NCBI GenBank assembly: GCA_964468125.1
Contig: CAYXVF010000017.1
Location: forward strand, 7,981 to 71,980
Origin: CAYXVF01 sp964468125
Lineage (GTDB): Bacteria > Myxococcota > XYA12-FULL-58-9 > CAYXVF01
DNA length: 64,000 bases
Reading direction: 5' to 3'
The notes beneath the pieces are model-generated. The model had not been told where the DNA came from and made no database searches. It saw only the letters and a list, made by a program, of their open reading frames with translations. This document shows, piece by piece, positions 42,316 to 50,490 of the stretch; within the stretch, counting starts at the first letter, position 1, and each line of letters begins with the position of its first letter. Position numbers and translations under genes: made by a program.

Positions 42316-42840
42316 ATGACCGACGGCAACAACCCGCAAAACCCGGGCGGACAGGTGTACATCGATCCTCAGACCGGCCAGCCCGGGGCTCATCCTCAAA
42401 TAGACCCTGCGACCGGCCAGCCCGTCGCCGCGCAGCCGCAGATCGATCCAGCCACCGGCTTACCCATCGCCGCTCAGCCGCAGATCGACCCGGCCACGAG
42501 CCAACCAGTCGCTCCGCAGCCTCAAGGCCAATCAATGGCATCACCGCAGAATGAAGCGTTCGGTTTCAGCGAAGCGCCGGTGCAGGAGAAGTACAACACC
42601 GAGTACATCGTCAAGAACCTGCAGAAAGACGAACGTACGACTCAATACGTGATCATCGGTCTGGTGGTCGCAGCCCTCGCCGGGGCGGCGATGTGGCTGC
42701 TGCTGATGCCGACCCCCGAAAAACCGTCGGTCCCGACACCGGCCACTGCTGTCCAGGCCGCCCCCGCCGCGGATGAGGAAGACGCTGGCGAAGAAGCCAC
42801 GGACGCGGCGGAAGCGAAAGACGGTGGCGAAACGCCTTAG
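42316..42840 (+). CDS. Pro/Gln-repeat protein with one TM helix
   Basis: A 174-residue protein. ATG 42316 sits eight bases after AGGAGG. The N-terminal half is made of four units of 13-17 residues of the form IDPQTGQPGAHP, IDPATGQPVAAQP, IDPATGLPIAAQP, IDPATSQPVAPQP, a likely disordered stretch. A TM helix follows (VIIGLVVAALAGAAMWLLLM), then an Ala/Glu/Asp-rich tail (EEDAGEEATDAAEAKDGGE). The topology suggests a cytoplasmic repeat region and an external acidic tail, or the reverse. No known function; it stands alone just before the tRNA gene. Confidence 0.65.
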   Translation: MTDGNNPQNPGGQVYIDPQTGQPGAHPQIDPATGQPVAAQPQIDPATGLPIAAQPQIDPATSQPVAPQPQGQSMASPQNEAFGFSEAPVQEKYNTEYIVKNLQKDERTTQYVIIGLVVAALAGAAMWLLLMPTPEKPSVPTPATAVQAAPAADEEDAGEEATDAAEAKDGGETP

Positions 42841-42859
42841 GCAGAAACCGCCGCACCGC

Positions 42860-42888
42860 TTGACAGAAGCCAAATTCTAAAGCATTCA
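42860..42888 (+). promoter_or_regulatory. Putative sigma-70 promoter of tRNA-Met
   Basis: A perfect -35 box TTGACA (42860-42865), then 17 bases and a weak -10 box CATTCA (42883-42888). The tRNA begins 14 bases downstream of it. Confidence 0.4.
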
Positions 42889-42902
42889 CGCGCTCCCTGC
42901 GT

Positions 42903-42979
42903 GGCGAAGTAGCTCAGGTGGTTAGAGCATACGGCTCATAACCGTAGTGTCGGGAGTTCGAGTCTCCCCTTCGCCACCA
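42903..42979 (+). tRNA. tRNA-Met (CAT anticodon, elongator type)
   Basis: The acceptor arms GGCGAAG and CTTCGCC pair fully. D-arm TAGCTCAGGTGGTTAGAGCA, anticodon arm ACGG-CTCATAA-CCGT with anticodon CAT and T-arm GGGAG-TTCGAGT-CTCCC are all standard. The 3' CCA is encoded. The body sequence resembles elongator Met rather than initiator (the first pair is G-C) or the Ile2 tRNA, but the Ile2 option with modified C34 cannot be fully excluded. Confidence 0.93.
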
Positions 42980-43033
42980 ATCCTTGAATCCCCTCTCGAT
43001 TTCGTCAACGCTCGTAGACAAAGGATGTCTACA

Positions 43034-46000
43034 ATGGGCGACGCATCGCAGCACGTCTCGGGACGCTGGCACCTCCTCCGTGAAATCGGCAGCGGGGGCA
43101 CGGCGGTGGTCTACGAGGCGACCGACCGTTTCGCGATTCGGCGCCGGGTGGCTCTCAAGGTCGCCAAAGGGGCCGACGGCGACGTTCATCGCGCCTTCTA
43201 CCGCGAGCACGCGCTCCTCTATGGCCGCCAACACCCTCACCTGCTCGCCACGCTGGCACTCGGCGAGCTCGAAGCCGGGGAGCTGCCTGGATTTGCTCGT
43301 GGAGCTCCGTTTCTCGTCCAGGAACTCTGTGCAGGAGTGTCCGGCAGGACGCTCGAGCGCAGACTGGACGACTCGGAGGTGGCCACGATCGGTGCTCAGC
43401 TCGCGTCTGCCCTCGCGGCACTCCACGCCTGGGGCATACGGCACAACGACGTGACCCCTGCGAATTTGCTTCTTGGCGACGAGGCGAAGCTGATCGATTT
43501 TGGCCTCGCCGGCGCCGGGCCGGGAGGCGTCGCGGGCACCTTGCGCTACATGGCACCGGAGTCGATGGCCGGTCGACCGGTGCCAGCGTCCGACGTCTAC
43601 GGGCTTGCGGCGACGCTGGCACACCTCAGGAGCGGCACCGCGCCGAGTGGCGCCTACGGAGCCACCGTCGGCGGCAACGAGGACGACGGCCTCTCGACGC
43701 TGCTTCGCGACATGAGCCATCACAGCCCCGAACGGCGTCCGCCCCCGGAAAGCTGTTTTGAGCGCTTCACCGAGCTGCTGCAGGACGCTGGCACCCGCGA
43801 GCGCTTGCGTGACCTGCGCGATCGCTCGCTTCGCGTGACGAGGAGTGAACACCCCGCACTCACCCGCGCCCTCGCAGAGGGCCAATGGCCGCGAATCCTG
43901 TGCATCGGCGGTGCTCCGGGGAGCGGCCGAAGCGCTCTGCTCCGCGGCGCCGTGGCCCAGGCGGTTGGCCGAGGGCTGCGGGTCCTAGGCCGCGAGCCGC
44001 TTCCCGCTGAGCGTGCTCTCCCGATGCTTCTCGCGGACCTGCAGGTCACCACCCGTGTGAACGACCTCGACCAATTCGAGGCAATCCGAGCAGAGCTCAC
44101 GCGCCGAGACACCCCTGGACTCCTGGCCCTCGATGACCTCGACCAGGACCGACGGGCGAGCGCATTCGTCGACTACCTGATTCGCCTCGGTGACACCGCC
44201 CCTCCGGTGCTCGTGCTCGCGGTCAGCGACGAGCGGCCCGCGGACATCGCCACGCGCAGCGCCACGATCGACGAGATCGAGGGCCTCCTGCGCCACGTGC
44301 GGCCTCTGCGACCCGCCGACGTGAACGCGGCGCCCGAGCTGCAGCGGGCAAGCGGCGGGCGCATCGGCCCCCTGGTCGACCTTCTCAATCGCTATCCCGG
44401 CGACGCGCTCCTCGATGCGGCGAGCCGCGGAACTCTCGAGCATGCACAACGGGTTCTGAGCCTCCCTCCAGGAACTGAGCGGGCTGCCGCTCTACTCGCC
44501 CATGTCTTTGATCCGCTGACGCCGAAGCTTCTCGACGCCCTCGGTGTCGACTCCGAGGCACTCGAGCTGCTCCTGAGCGCGGGGCTGGTGATTCAGGGCA
44601 TCGACACTGGGGCCCGCACCGCGCGTCGCCTCCGTCAGCATCGCGGATCGCCCCCTTCCGAGCTCACGGAGCTGCTTCGGAGCCATCCGGCCCTGCGGCT
44701 GAGCCGCGCGGTTCTCGCTCCTTCATCGAGTCCCGAGGTGTTGCTCGACGCTGCGCGCGTAGCCGCTCGCGAACGGCGGGACGAAGACGCGATCGAGCTC
44801 TACGGTCTCGCTGCGAGCCGAGGCACCGACGAAGCCGCGAAGATCGAACTCGCCGCTCTCCTCGGCGCCCGAGGCCGTCACGAGGACGCGATCGCGGCAC
44901 TCGACGGCGCTCAGAGTCCCCGCGCAGCCCTCGCACGTGCAACGCACTTCTACTCGTGTGCGCGCTACCGTGAGGCGGCGGATCACTACCCGATGAATGC
45001 GGAGGAAACCCGTGAGGAAGCGCAGGCCTTGCGTGCACGCGCCTTGTTGCTCGCGCGCGACCACGATGCCGCCGAGGAATTGTGCAGCGAAGCGCTCGCG
45101 GACGGTCCGGGGCACCACTTCCGCGCCGAGCTTCTCGACACGCTCGCCATGGTCAGGTTCTACCGGGGCGACAGTCGCCAAGCGCTCGCGCTACTGCGCG
45201 ACGCCCTTGCGATCGCAGAGACGTTCGAGGACGAGCGCCGCGTGGGAAAGATACGAAGCGACTACGCCCTCGTACTCCACAAAACCGGCGCGTTCGCAGA
45301 GGCGGAGGACGCCTACCGCGCCGCACTCGACGGCGCGCGCCGAAGCGGCGACTTTCAGGCGCAACTCCTGCGCCAGATCAATCTCGCAACCCTCCTCCAC
45401 GAACGAGGCAAGTGGACAGAGGCGCTCGATAGCTACGAACGCGCCGGCGAGCTCGCGCGTATCGTGGGGGATGAGCGCGCAGCGATCAGAAACGCTCTGA
45501 ACTGGAGCAATCTGCTCGGTTGGCTCGGTGACCACGAACGTGCGCAGGAGATCGCTAGCGCCGCGCGAGAACGGGCGGCCGCTCTGGGGATGCGTACCGA
45601 TGCGGGCTATCTCTATCTGCTCGAAGCGGAGCAGCGAATTGCGCGGGGAACGGAGGCGCGAGCGTTACTCGACGCCGCGCGGGAACGGCTCGGAGAGACC
45701 GCGCTCGGGGCCGCTGAGTGTGATCTCGTCGAGGCTCAAGCAGCACTTCGCGCCGGAAACCACGAGCAGGCGAGGAATCTCGCGCGATCTACCCATGCGG
45801 TGGCCCGGGCGGCGCAGCGCGATGCGCTCCAGCTGATGGCCGCCACCTGGTGGCTGATGGCTGCCCAGACAGAAACCCGGGACCTGGAGCTCGAACGGCT
45901 CGGCGCCGAGGCCCAAGCCCTCGCAGCCAAGCGCGCAGATCCCGATGCGGGCTGGCTGATCGCGATGGCCCGGAGCGAATTCGCTTCGCCTCGCGACAAG

Positions 46001-47725
46001 GATGCGCTCTTGGCCAACGCGCGCGCGCTCGCCTCCGATGCCCGGGCGCGCTTGAGCGCTGAGCAAGAACGTGGCTACTCGGCGGTCTGGTTTCGCTCCG
46101 ACTTCTGGACCGCCCTGCGCAGCATGCCGTCCGCACCCGCGGAGGTAACTCGGGATTTCGATCGGCTGCTCGCCATCAACCGCGAGCTCGCCCGCGACCA
46201 CGACCCTGAGCGTCTTCTCGACCGGGTCATCGACGCGGCGATCGCGTTGAGCGGTGCGGAGCGAGGATTCATCGTGCTGTGCCCCAGCTCGGAGGGTCCA
46301 CTCGACGAGTCGACTCTCGAGATCCACAGCGGTCGCAATCTCGACCGAGAATCACTTTCGGGCGAACGACTCAGCCGGTCGATCGCCGCGCGCGCGATCG
46401 AAAGCCGCGCGCCAGTTACGACGGTCGACGCAAGCGGGGATACGCGCTTCAAGGAAGCCCTGTCCGTTCACGAGCTGCGCCTTCGAAGCGTCCTGTGCCT
46501 TCCCTTGCGCACCAACCGCGGTGTCCTCGGCGCGCTCTACCTCGACAATCGCTACCGAGCCCATGCCTTCAGTGACGCCGATGTTTCCCTACTGTCCGCC
46601 TTCGGCGACCAAGCCGCGATCGCGCTCGCGAACGCGCGGCTGGTCTCCGAGCTCGATCGAAACGCTCGAGAGCTCGAACGCATGAAAGCCGAGGTCGAGG
46701 TCCTCAATCAGCGCTTGGAGCGCGAGCTCGACGCGCGTCACGAAGAGCTGCGGCACGCGCGCCTGGGCAGCGAAGAGACCGGCCCCAGGCAACGGCACGG
46801 AATGATCGGCCGAACCGAGGCCATGCAGCGCATCTATCGCATTGTGGACCGCGTTGCCGACAAGGACGTCACCGTCACGATTCTCGGCGAGTCGGGCACG
46901 GGAAAGGAGCTCGTCGCGCGGGCGCTTCACAACCATAGCACCGAGCGAAGCGGCCCCTTTGTCCCCGTCAATTGCGGCGCCATCCCCGAGCAGCTCCTCG
47001 AGAGCGAGTTGTTCGGACACGAACGGGGTGCGTTCACCGGGGCGGTCCGCAGCAAACCCGGGCTTTTCGAGGTGGCTGCCGACGGCACGCTCTTTCTCGA
47101 TGAGATCGGCGACATGCCGATGAGCATGCAGGTCAAGCTCCTGCGCGTCTTGCAGCAGCGCGAGTTTCGGCGCGTCGGTGGCACGGAGTCCTACTCGACG
47201 AACGCTCGCGTCGTTTCGGCGACACACCGCGACCTCGAAGCGCGGGTCCGCGAGGGGCTATTCCGAGAAGACCTGTGGTACCGGCTCAACGTGGTCGAAA
47301 TCCGTGTGCCCCCTCTGCGCGAGCGCCGAGCGGACCTCGCTTTGCTCATCGACCACTTCTTTGCCCAGGTGGGCTTTGCGGACCGCGTCAACCGCGACGC
47401 CAGAGCCGCCCTTCTGGACTATGATTGGCCCGGGAACATTCGTGAGCTCGAAAACGAGGTTCAGCGGGCTGCGGCCCTCGCCGAGGACCGCATCACCCTC
47501 GACGACCTGTCCGAACGACTCCGGCGCCCGGCGGGCCCCCGCACGGGGTCGAGCGGAAACGAAGACCTCAAATCGCAGGTGGAAGCATTCGAGCGCGAGC
47601 TGATCACCCATGCACTCGCGGCCCAAGGCGGCAAAGTCGCCCCGGCCGCCCGCGCGCTCGGTCTCACCCGGGCCGGCCTCTACAAGAAGCTCCACAAGTA
47701 CGGTCTTCATGTCGACAAACGCTGA
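43034..47725 (+). CDS. Giant regulator: Ser/Thr kinase, ATPase/TPR, GAF and sigma-54 activator in one chain
   Basis: A 1563-residue protein; ATG 43034 is used because AAGGA lies eight bases before it. Order: Ser/Thr kinase (about 10-265: IGSGGTAVVYEA, VALKVA, IDFGLAG, LRYMAPES); STAND/AAA-like ATPase starting with CIGGAPGSGRSALLRGAV (near 290-305); a long TPR region (about 560-1020); GAF (about 1050-1215: GAERGFIVLCPSSEG, VLCLPLRTNRGVLGALYLD); a coiled coil; sigma-54 AAA+ (about 1255-1480: GESGTGKELVARALH, GAFTGA, GTLFLDEIGDMPMSMQ); Fis-type HTH (KVAPAARALGLTRAGLYKKL). The catalytic loop is HNDVTPANLLL, not HRDxKPxN, so the Lys is replaced by Thr. Five copies of the dispersed motif lie in the kinase part. 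It would link protein kinase signalling directly to sigma-54 promoters. Confidence 0.93.
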   Translation: MGDASQHVSGRWHLLREIGSGGTAVVYEATDRFAIRRRVALKVAKGADGDVHRAFYREHALLYGRQHPHLLATLALGELEAGELPGFARGAPFLVQELCAGVSGRTLERRLDDSEVATIGAQLASALAALHAWGIRHNDVTPANLLLGDEAKLIDFGLAGAGPGGVAGTLRYMAPESMAGRPVPASDVYGLAATLAHLRSGTAPSGAYGATVGGNEDDGLSTLLRDMSHHSPERRPPPESCFERFTELLQDAGTRERLRDLRDRSLRVTRSEHPALTRALAEGQWPRILCIGGAPGSGRSALLRGAVAQAVGRGLRVLGREPLPAERALPMLLADLQVTTRVNDLDQFEAIRAELTRRDTPGLLALDDLDQDRRASAFVDYLIRLGDTAPPVLVLAVSDERPADIATRSATIDEIEGLLRHVRPLRPADVNAAPELQRASGGRIGPLVDLLNRYPGDALLDAASRGTLEHAQRVLSLPPGTERAAALLAHVFDPLTPKLLDALGVDSEALELLLSAGLVIQGIDTGARTARRLRQHRGSPPSELTELLRSHPALRLSRAVLAPSSSPEVLLDAARVAARERRDEDAIELYGLAASRGTDEAAKIELAALLGARGRHEDAIAALDGAQSPRAALARATHFYSCARYREAADHYPMNAEETREEAQALRARALLLARDHDAAEELCSEALADGPGHHFRAELLDTLAMVRFYRGDSRQALALLRDALAIAETFEDERRVGKIRSDYALVLHKTGAFAEAEDAYRAALDGARRSGDFQAQLLRQINLATLLHERGKWTEALDSYERAGELARIVGDERAAIRNALNWSNLLGWLGDHERAQEIASAARERAAALGMRTDAGYLYLLEAEQRIARGTEARALLDAARERLGETALGAAECDLVEAQAALRAGNHEQARNLARSTHAVARAAQRDALQLMAATWWLMAAQTETRDLELERLGAEAQALAAKRADPDAGWLIAMARSEFASPRDKDALLANARALASDARARLSAEQERGYSAVWFRSDFWTALRSMPSAPAEVTRDFDRLLAINRELARDHDPERLLDRVIDAAIALSGAERGFIVLCPSSEGPLDESTLEIHSGRNLDRESLSGERLSRSIAARAIESRAPVTTVDASGDTRFKEALSVHELRLRSVLCLPLRTNRGVLGALYLDNRYRAHAFSDADVSLLSAFGDQAAIALANARLVSELDRNARELERMKAEVEVLNQRLERELDARHEELRHARLGSEETGPRQRHGMIGRTEAMQRIYRIVDRVADKDVTVTILGESGTGKELVARALHNHSTERSGPFVPVNCGAIPEQLLESELFGHERGAFTGAVRSKPGLFEVAADGTLFLDEIGDMPMSMQVKLLRVLQQREFRRVGGTESYSTNARVVSATHRDLEARVREGLFREDLWYRLNVVEIRVPPLRERRADLALLIDHFFAQVGFADRVNRDARAALLDYDWPGNIRELENEVQRAAALAEDRITLDDLSERLRRPAGPRTGSSGNEDLKSQVEAFERELITHALAAQGGKVAPAARALGLTRAGLYKKLHKYGLHVDKR
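43072..43795 (+). repeat. Five dispersed-motif copies in the kinase-coding region
   Basis: Copies: 43072-43083 (exact; read RWH), 43249-43260 (CACGCTGGCACT; read TLAL), 43579-43590 (exact, reverse; VPAS), 43612-43623 (GACGCTGGCACA; TLAH) and 43784-43795 (exact; DAGT). The third and fourth face each other across 21 bases and could form an 11-bp stem. Four reading frames are used within 720 bases of one gene. Confidence 0.87.
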
Positions 47726-47847
47726 CACAGCCCCTCGCCTGTCAACCAAGGTTACACCCCAGCGGTGCGAACCTCCCCACAAGCCCCTGAAATCATGGAG
47801 ACTTCTTTGTCGAGGGAGTTGGCATCGGTCGTGCTACCACTGAGTCC

Positions 47848-48624
47848 GTGATGATGTCATGGCTCCATCGGTCCCTCCGGATCCTGCTGTTTGCGGTGAC
47901 GCTGGCACCGGGGTGCGTCATCGACACGCAGCCTCAACCGGAGGGCGAAGACCGCAATACCAACAGCCCATCGCCCGGCAACGGGGCGAGCAGCGACGCC
48001 CCCGACTTCTCCGAGGGCGCGGGCGAATTCCTGAGCGCCGTCGGCATTTTTCACAGCGGCGAGAACGATGGCACGAGCCCGCGCCTGATCGTCGGGCTTC
48101 CCGGAACCATCGGTGACTCGGCCGCGACCTACCGGCTCCGCAATCTCAGCCGTCCCGACGCAGGGCTTCTCTCGAAGGCACCTGCGGCGGACGGCTCCTT
48201 CAGCGCCAGCTTCGATGCGGTCGCGGGAGAGACCCTCGGACTCGAGCTCTTCGCCGCCGATGCGCTCGAAAACGATCCCCCGATCGATGCGACGTCGCTC
48301 GTCCTCTTTGGTGCGAGTGAAGCCGCAGGGCGCTCGAGCGAGGATGCATCCTCGTCGATCGCCGAGTTGATGGCGCCCGCCGCGTCCGCCCCCGGCGGCA
48401 ACGGGTTCTCAGCGGTGAGCCTTCCTCCGGGATCGGTAGATCCCGGCATCGAATTCGTCGTCGCGAACCTCACCGCCGGGGCGGCGGCATCCGGCATCAG
48501 CGCCACCGATGGCTCCCTTTCGATCAGTGTCGAAGCGGTGAGTGGAGATCAGCTCGAGCTCTTCGCGATCGATCCCGCGATGAGCAATGGTGGCGGAACC
48601 TCGACGACCGTGACCGTGCCCTGA
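47848..48624 (+). CDS. Putative lipoprotein, low-complexity secreted
   Basis: A 258-residue protein with a signal peptide (WLHRSLRILLFAVTLAPGC) whose Cys is followed by VIDTQPQPEGEDRNT, as in lipoproteins. The lipobox reads LAPGC, which is poor because the -3 residue is Ala. The Thr-Leu-Ala-Pro codons are exactly a copy of the dispersed motif (47898-47909), so the repeat seems to have shaped the cleavage region. The mature part has two similar beta-rich units (LIVGLPGTIGDSAATYRLRN and FVVANLTAGAAASGISATDG, each followed by a SFSASFDAVAGETLGLELFA-like or SLSISVEAVSGDQLELFAID strand pair). No family recognised. The start may be the ATG at 47851 or 47854. Confidence 0.68.
   Translation: MMMSWLHRSLRILLFAVTLAPGCVIDTQPQPEGEDRNTNSPSPGNGASSDAPDFSEGAGEFLSAVGIFHSGENDGTSPRLIVGLPGTIGDSAATYRLRNLSRPDAGLLSKAPAADGSFSASFDAVAGETLGLELFAADALENDPPIDATSLVLFGASEAAGRSSEDASSSIAELMAPAASAPGGNGFSAVSLPPGSVDPGIEFVVANLTAGAAASGISATDGSLSISVEAVSGDQLELFAIDPAMSNGGGTSTTVTVP
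47898..47909 (+). repeat. Dispersed motif copy in the lipoprotein signal peptide
   Basis: Exact GACGCTGGCACC, read TLAP immediately before the Gly-Cys of the putative cleavage site. Confidence 0.85.
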
Positions 48625-48625
48625 C

Positions 48626-49816
48626 TCAGGCCTCCTTCGGCTTCTCCCCGTCCTCGTCGACCTCACCGTCGGCCCCCTCCCCCGGCTCCGGTTCGGGTGC
48701 GGGGTCGGGCTCGGGCTCGGGTGCGGGTGCGGGCTCGGGCTCAGGCGCGCTGACCGCATCCACCGGGGACTCCGCGCCAGTCTCAGACGCATCGTCAGCG
48801 CCCTTGGCGAGGGCGAGTGCGGCTGCGCGTTCCTGCACCACGACCGTACCGGAGATCTTGTCGTGGATCGCCTGCCGGTTAGCGTCCCAGAACACCTGCG
48901 CGAATCCGAGCAATCCAGTGGCCACCCCCGCCGCATAGCCACCAAACCGCTCAAAGGACGACCAGAGTGTGAAAGGCTTGCCGTCGAGTCGGCGCGCACG
49001 AATGCCAAAGATCCGTTTGCCAGGGGTGTATCCGTTCCAGAACACAGTGAAGAGCGTGAAGTAGACCCCGATCCATCCAAACGTGAGTCCCACATCCGCG
49101 CTCGCCCCTTCGATGAAACGCAAGAGACTCGGCGATTCGAGCTCCTCCCTCAGGCGCTCGTTTTCGGATTCCAGCCGTCGGATACGACGCGCGTCGTCAC
49201 TCGAGAGCTTCTCGCCAAGTCCACTGAGAGTCCGTGCGAGCGCTTCCCGTCCGGCTGGATTCTCGCTTCCTATGTCGAAGGCTTCGAGAGCAGCTTCGAT
49301 CGACTCGGCGGTTCGATCGCGCGGCGACGAAGGCTTCAACGGTGCGAGCTCCGCGCGCTTTCCGTCTTCGATCTCGCCGTAGCTGATCGCATCCGGCACA
49401 AAGCGATCCTCGTCGCGGTCTGACTCCCCTGGCACGATCGTCGCCACGTCGGACGAATCGAGGTTGACTTCAATGTCGCGCTCTTCGAGGAGCGAAAAGC
49501 TCAGGGCGAAGACGAGGAGTGACAACGGCAGCGCGACCGTGCCCTTCAGCAACACGCCGAAGCATCCCTGGGAGCCTCGGGTCATGAGGCGAAATGCGAG
49601 GAACGCGAGGACCGCGGACGCAATCCCCGCTCCGCCGAGCCCATTCACCACGGTGGCGAGAAAGCTATCGATCCCAAAGGCGGCCAATCGGCGCCATGGT
49701 GAAGCAATGGGGACCCCGAGAAGCTCCGGGCGAACCTTGAAGGCCGTCTCCGTGACGATGTCCCGAGGGTCGACGTCCGGGACTACCGGGACAGGCTCGC
49801 GGTCGACGACGGCCAC
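48626..49816 (-). CDS. RDD-family membrane protein with Pro/Glu-rich tail
   Basis: A 396-residue inner-membrane protein. The RDD pattern is visible in two separated parts: an N-terminal ASPWRRLAAFGIDSFLATVV (Arg and Asp of RDD) with two following TM helices, and a later block VFWNGYTPGKRIFGIRARRL, then SFERFGGYAAGVATGLLGFA and ANRQAIHDKISGTVVVQ. Between them is a charged linker with a coiled coil (RRIRRLESENERLREELESP). The tail has about 20 residues alternating Pro, Glu and Ala. RDD proteins are of uncertain role, some acting in ion transport. The GTG start shares one base with the stop of the upstream PilZ gene, so the genes are translationally linked. Confidence 0.85.
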   Translation of the reverse strand: MAVVDREPVPVVPDVDPRDIVTETAFKVRPELLGVPIASPWRRLAAFGIDSFLATVVNGLGGAGIASAVLAFLAFRLMTRGSQGCFGVLLKGTVALPLSLLVFALSFSLLEERDIEVNLDSSDVATIVPGESDRDEDRFVPDAISYGEIEDGKRAELAPLKPSSPRDRTAESIEAALEAFDIGSENPAGREALARTLSGLGEKLSSDDARRIRRLESENERLREELESPSLLRFIEGASADVGLTFGWIGVYFTLFTVFWNGYTPGKRIFGIRARRLDGKPFTLWSSFERFGGYAAGVATGLLGFAQVFWDANRQAIHDKISGTVVVQERAAALALAKGADDASETGAESPVDAVSAPEPEPAPAPEPEPDPAPEPEPGEGADGEVDEDGEKPKEA

Positions 49817-50157
49817 TAGCCAGCGCTCGAGACACTCAGAAACCCAGGCGCTCGCTCGACAAACCGTTCGAGCGATGGCACCGCCGAATCGAAAGCAAAA
49901 CCAACGCCCAGTCTACTCGGTCCGAGACCCGTGCTCACAACCCGCGCCAGGACACGAATGGGGACGTCGGACGTCATGAGGTCGATTTCCAGGACCACCT
50001 GCTCGCCGACGTTGCGCGGCCCCGCGTAGGGGCAGAAAATTCCGTTCCCGCTCACCACCGTCGCCCGATAGACACGGTCGTTCGGCTCTACCTCGCGCAC
50101 CGGCAGGTCCGCGCGCCGTCGCCGAAAACGCCGGCGGTCATGACGTCGGGAGCTCAT
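49816..50157 (-). CDS. Small PilZ-domain protein
   Basis: A 113-residue protein made of one PilZ-like domain. The N-terminus is very Arg-rich (SSRRHDRRRFRRRRADLPVR) and includes RxxxR, the first c-di-GMP contact. The second element is degraded (VVSGNGIF, lacking the Asp/Asn of DxSxxG). The last part (VRVLARVVSTGLGP-like, SRLGVGFAF) is a standard PilZ strand pair. Nucleotide binding is thus uncertain. It lies directly upstream of the RDD gene and 31 bases downstream of the zinc-ribbon gene. Three PilZ proteins in the window (with 12.8 and 29.3 kb) point to active c-di-GMP signalling in this organism. Confidence 0.78.
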   Translation of the reverse strand: MSSRRHDRRRFRRRRADLPVREVEPNDRVYRATVVSGNGIFCPYAGPRNVGEQVVLEIDLMTSDVPIRVLARVVSTGLGPSRLGVGFAFDSAVPSLERFVERAPGFLSVSSAG

Positions 50158-50188
50158 GAGAACGTGTTAACCCGGGAGGTCTGACAAC

Positions 50189-50482
50189 TCATTTCTTGAA
50201 CAACGCCTCGAGGGCGGCTTTTGCCGCATCCACGTCCTCACCCGCCTCGCGCTCGCCGGTGAAGGGTTTGAACATGCCGCAGAAATTGGAGCGTTCTTTA
50301 TCTGGGACGTACTCGGAGATCGTCTCGCGACACTCATTGTGCGCACCGGGATCGTAGTAGACGCAGTTCTTACACACGCGCAGGTCGGCGCCGCAGTGAA
50401 TGCAGGTGTCCGCACGACGGACCTTGTCTTCCATCTCGTTGGTGTTTCGGCAGGAAAAACACTGCATCGTCCAGGTGGACAT
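50189..50482 (-). CDS. Small zinc-ribbon-type protein
   Basis: A 97-residue protein with four close Cys pairs: CFSC, CIHCGAD, CKNC and a later Cys pair around HNEC and NFCGMFKPF, enough for two zinc sites. It starts with MSTWTMQCFSC at ATG 50482, behind GAGGAG; a much longer open frame upstream overlaps the kinase-FGE gene antisense-like and is rejected. It has a charged helical end (VDAAKAALEALFKK). The function is unknown; such proteins may bind nucleic acid or other proteins. It is separated from the pseudokinase-FGE gene by only eight bases, so they are probably one transcript. Confidence 0.8.
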   Translation of the reverse strand: MSTWTMQCFSCRNTNEMEDKVRRADTCIHCGADLRVCKNCVYYDPGAHNECRETISEYVPDKERSNFCGMFKPFTGEREAGEDVDAAKAALEALFKK

Positions 50483-50490
50483 TGCTCTCC

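Noticed and set aside
42947..43033. An earlier start for the large kinase gene inside the tRNA
   Set aside because: That start would overlap the tRNA-Met 3' half; ATG 43034 has a ribosome site and begins with the usual short kinase leader.
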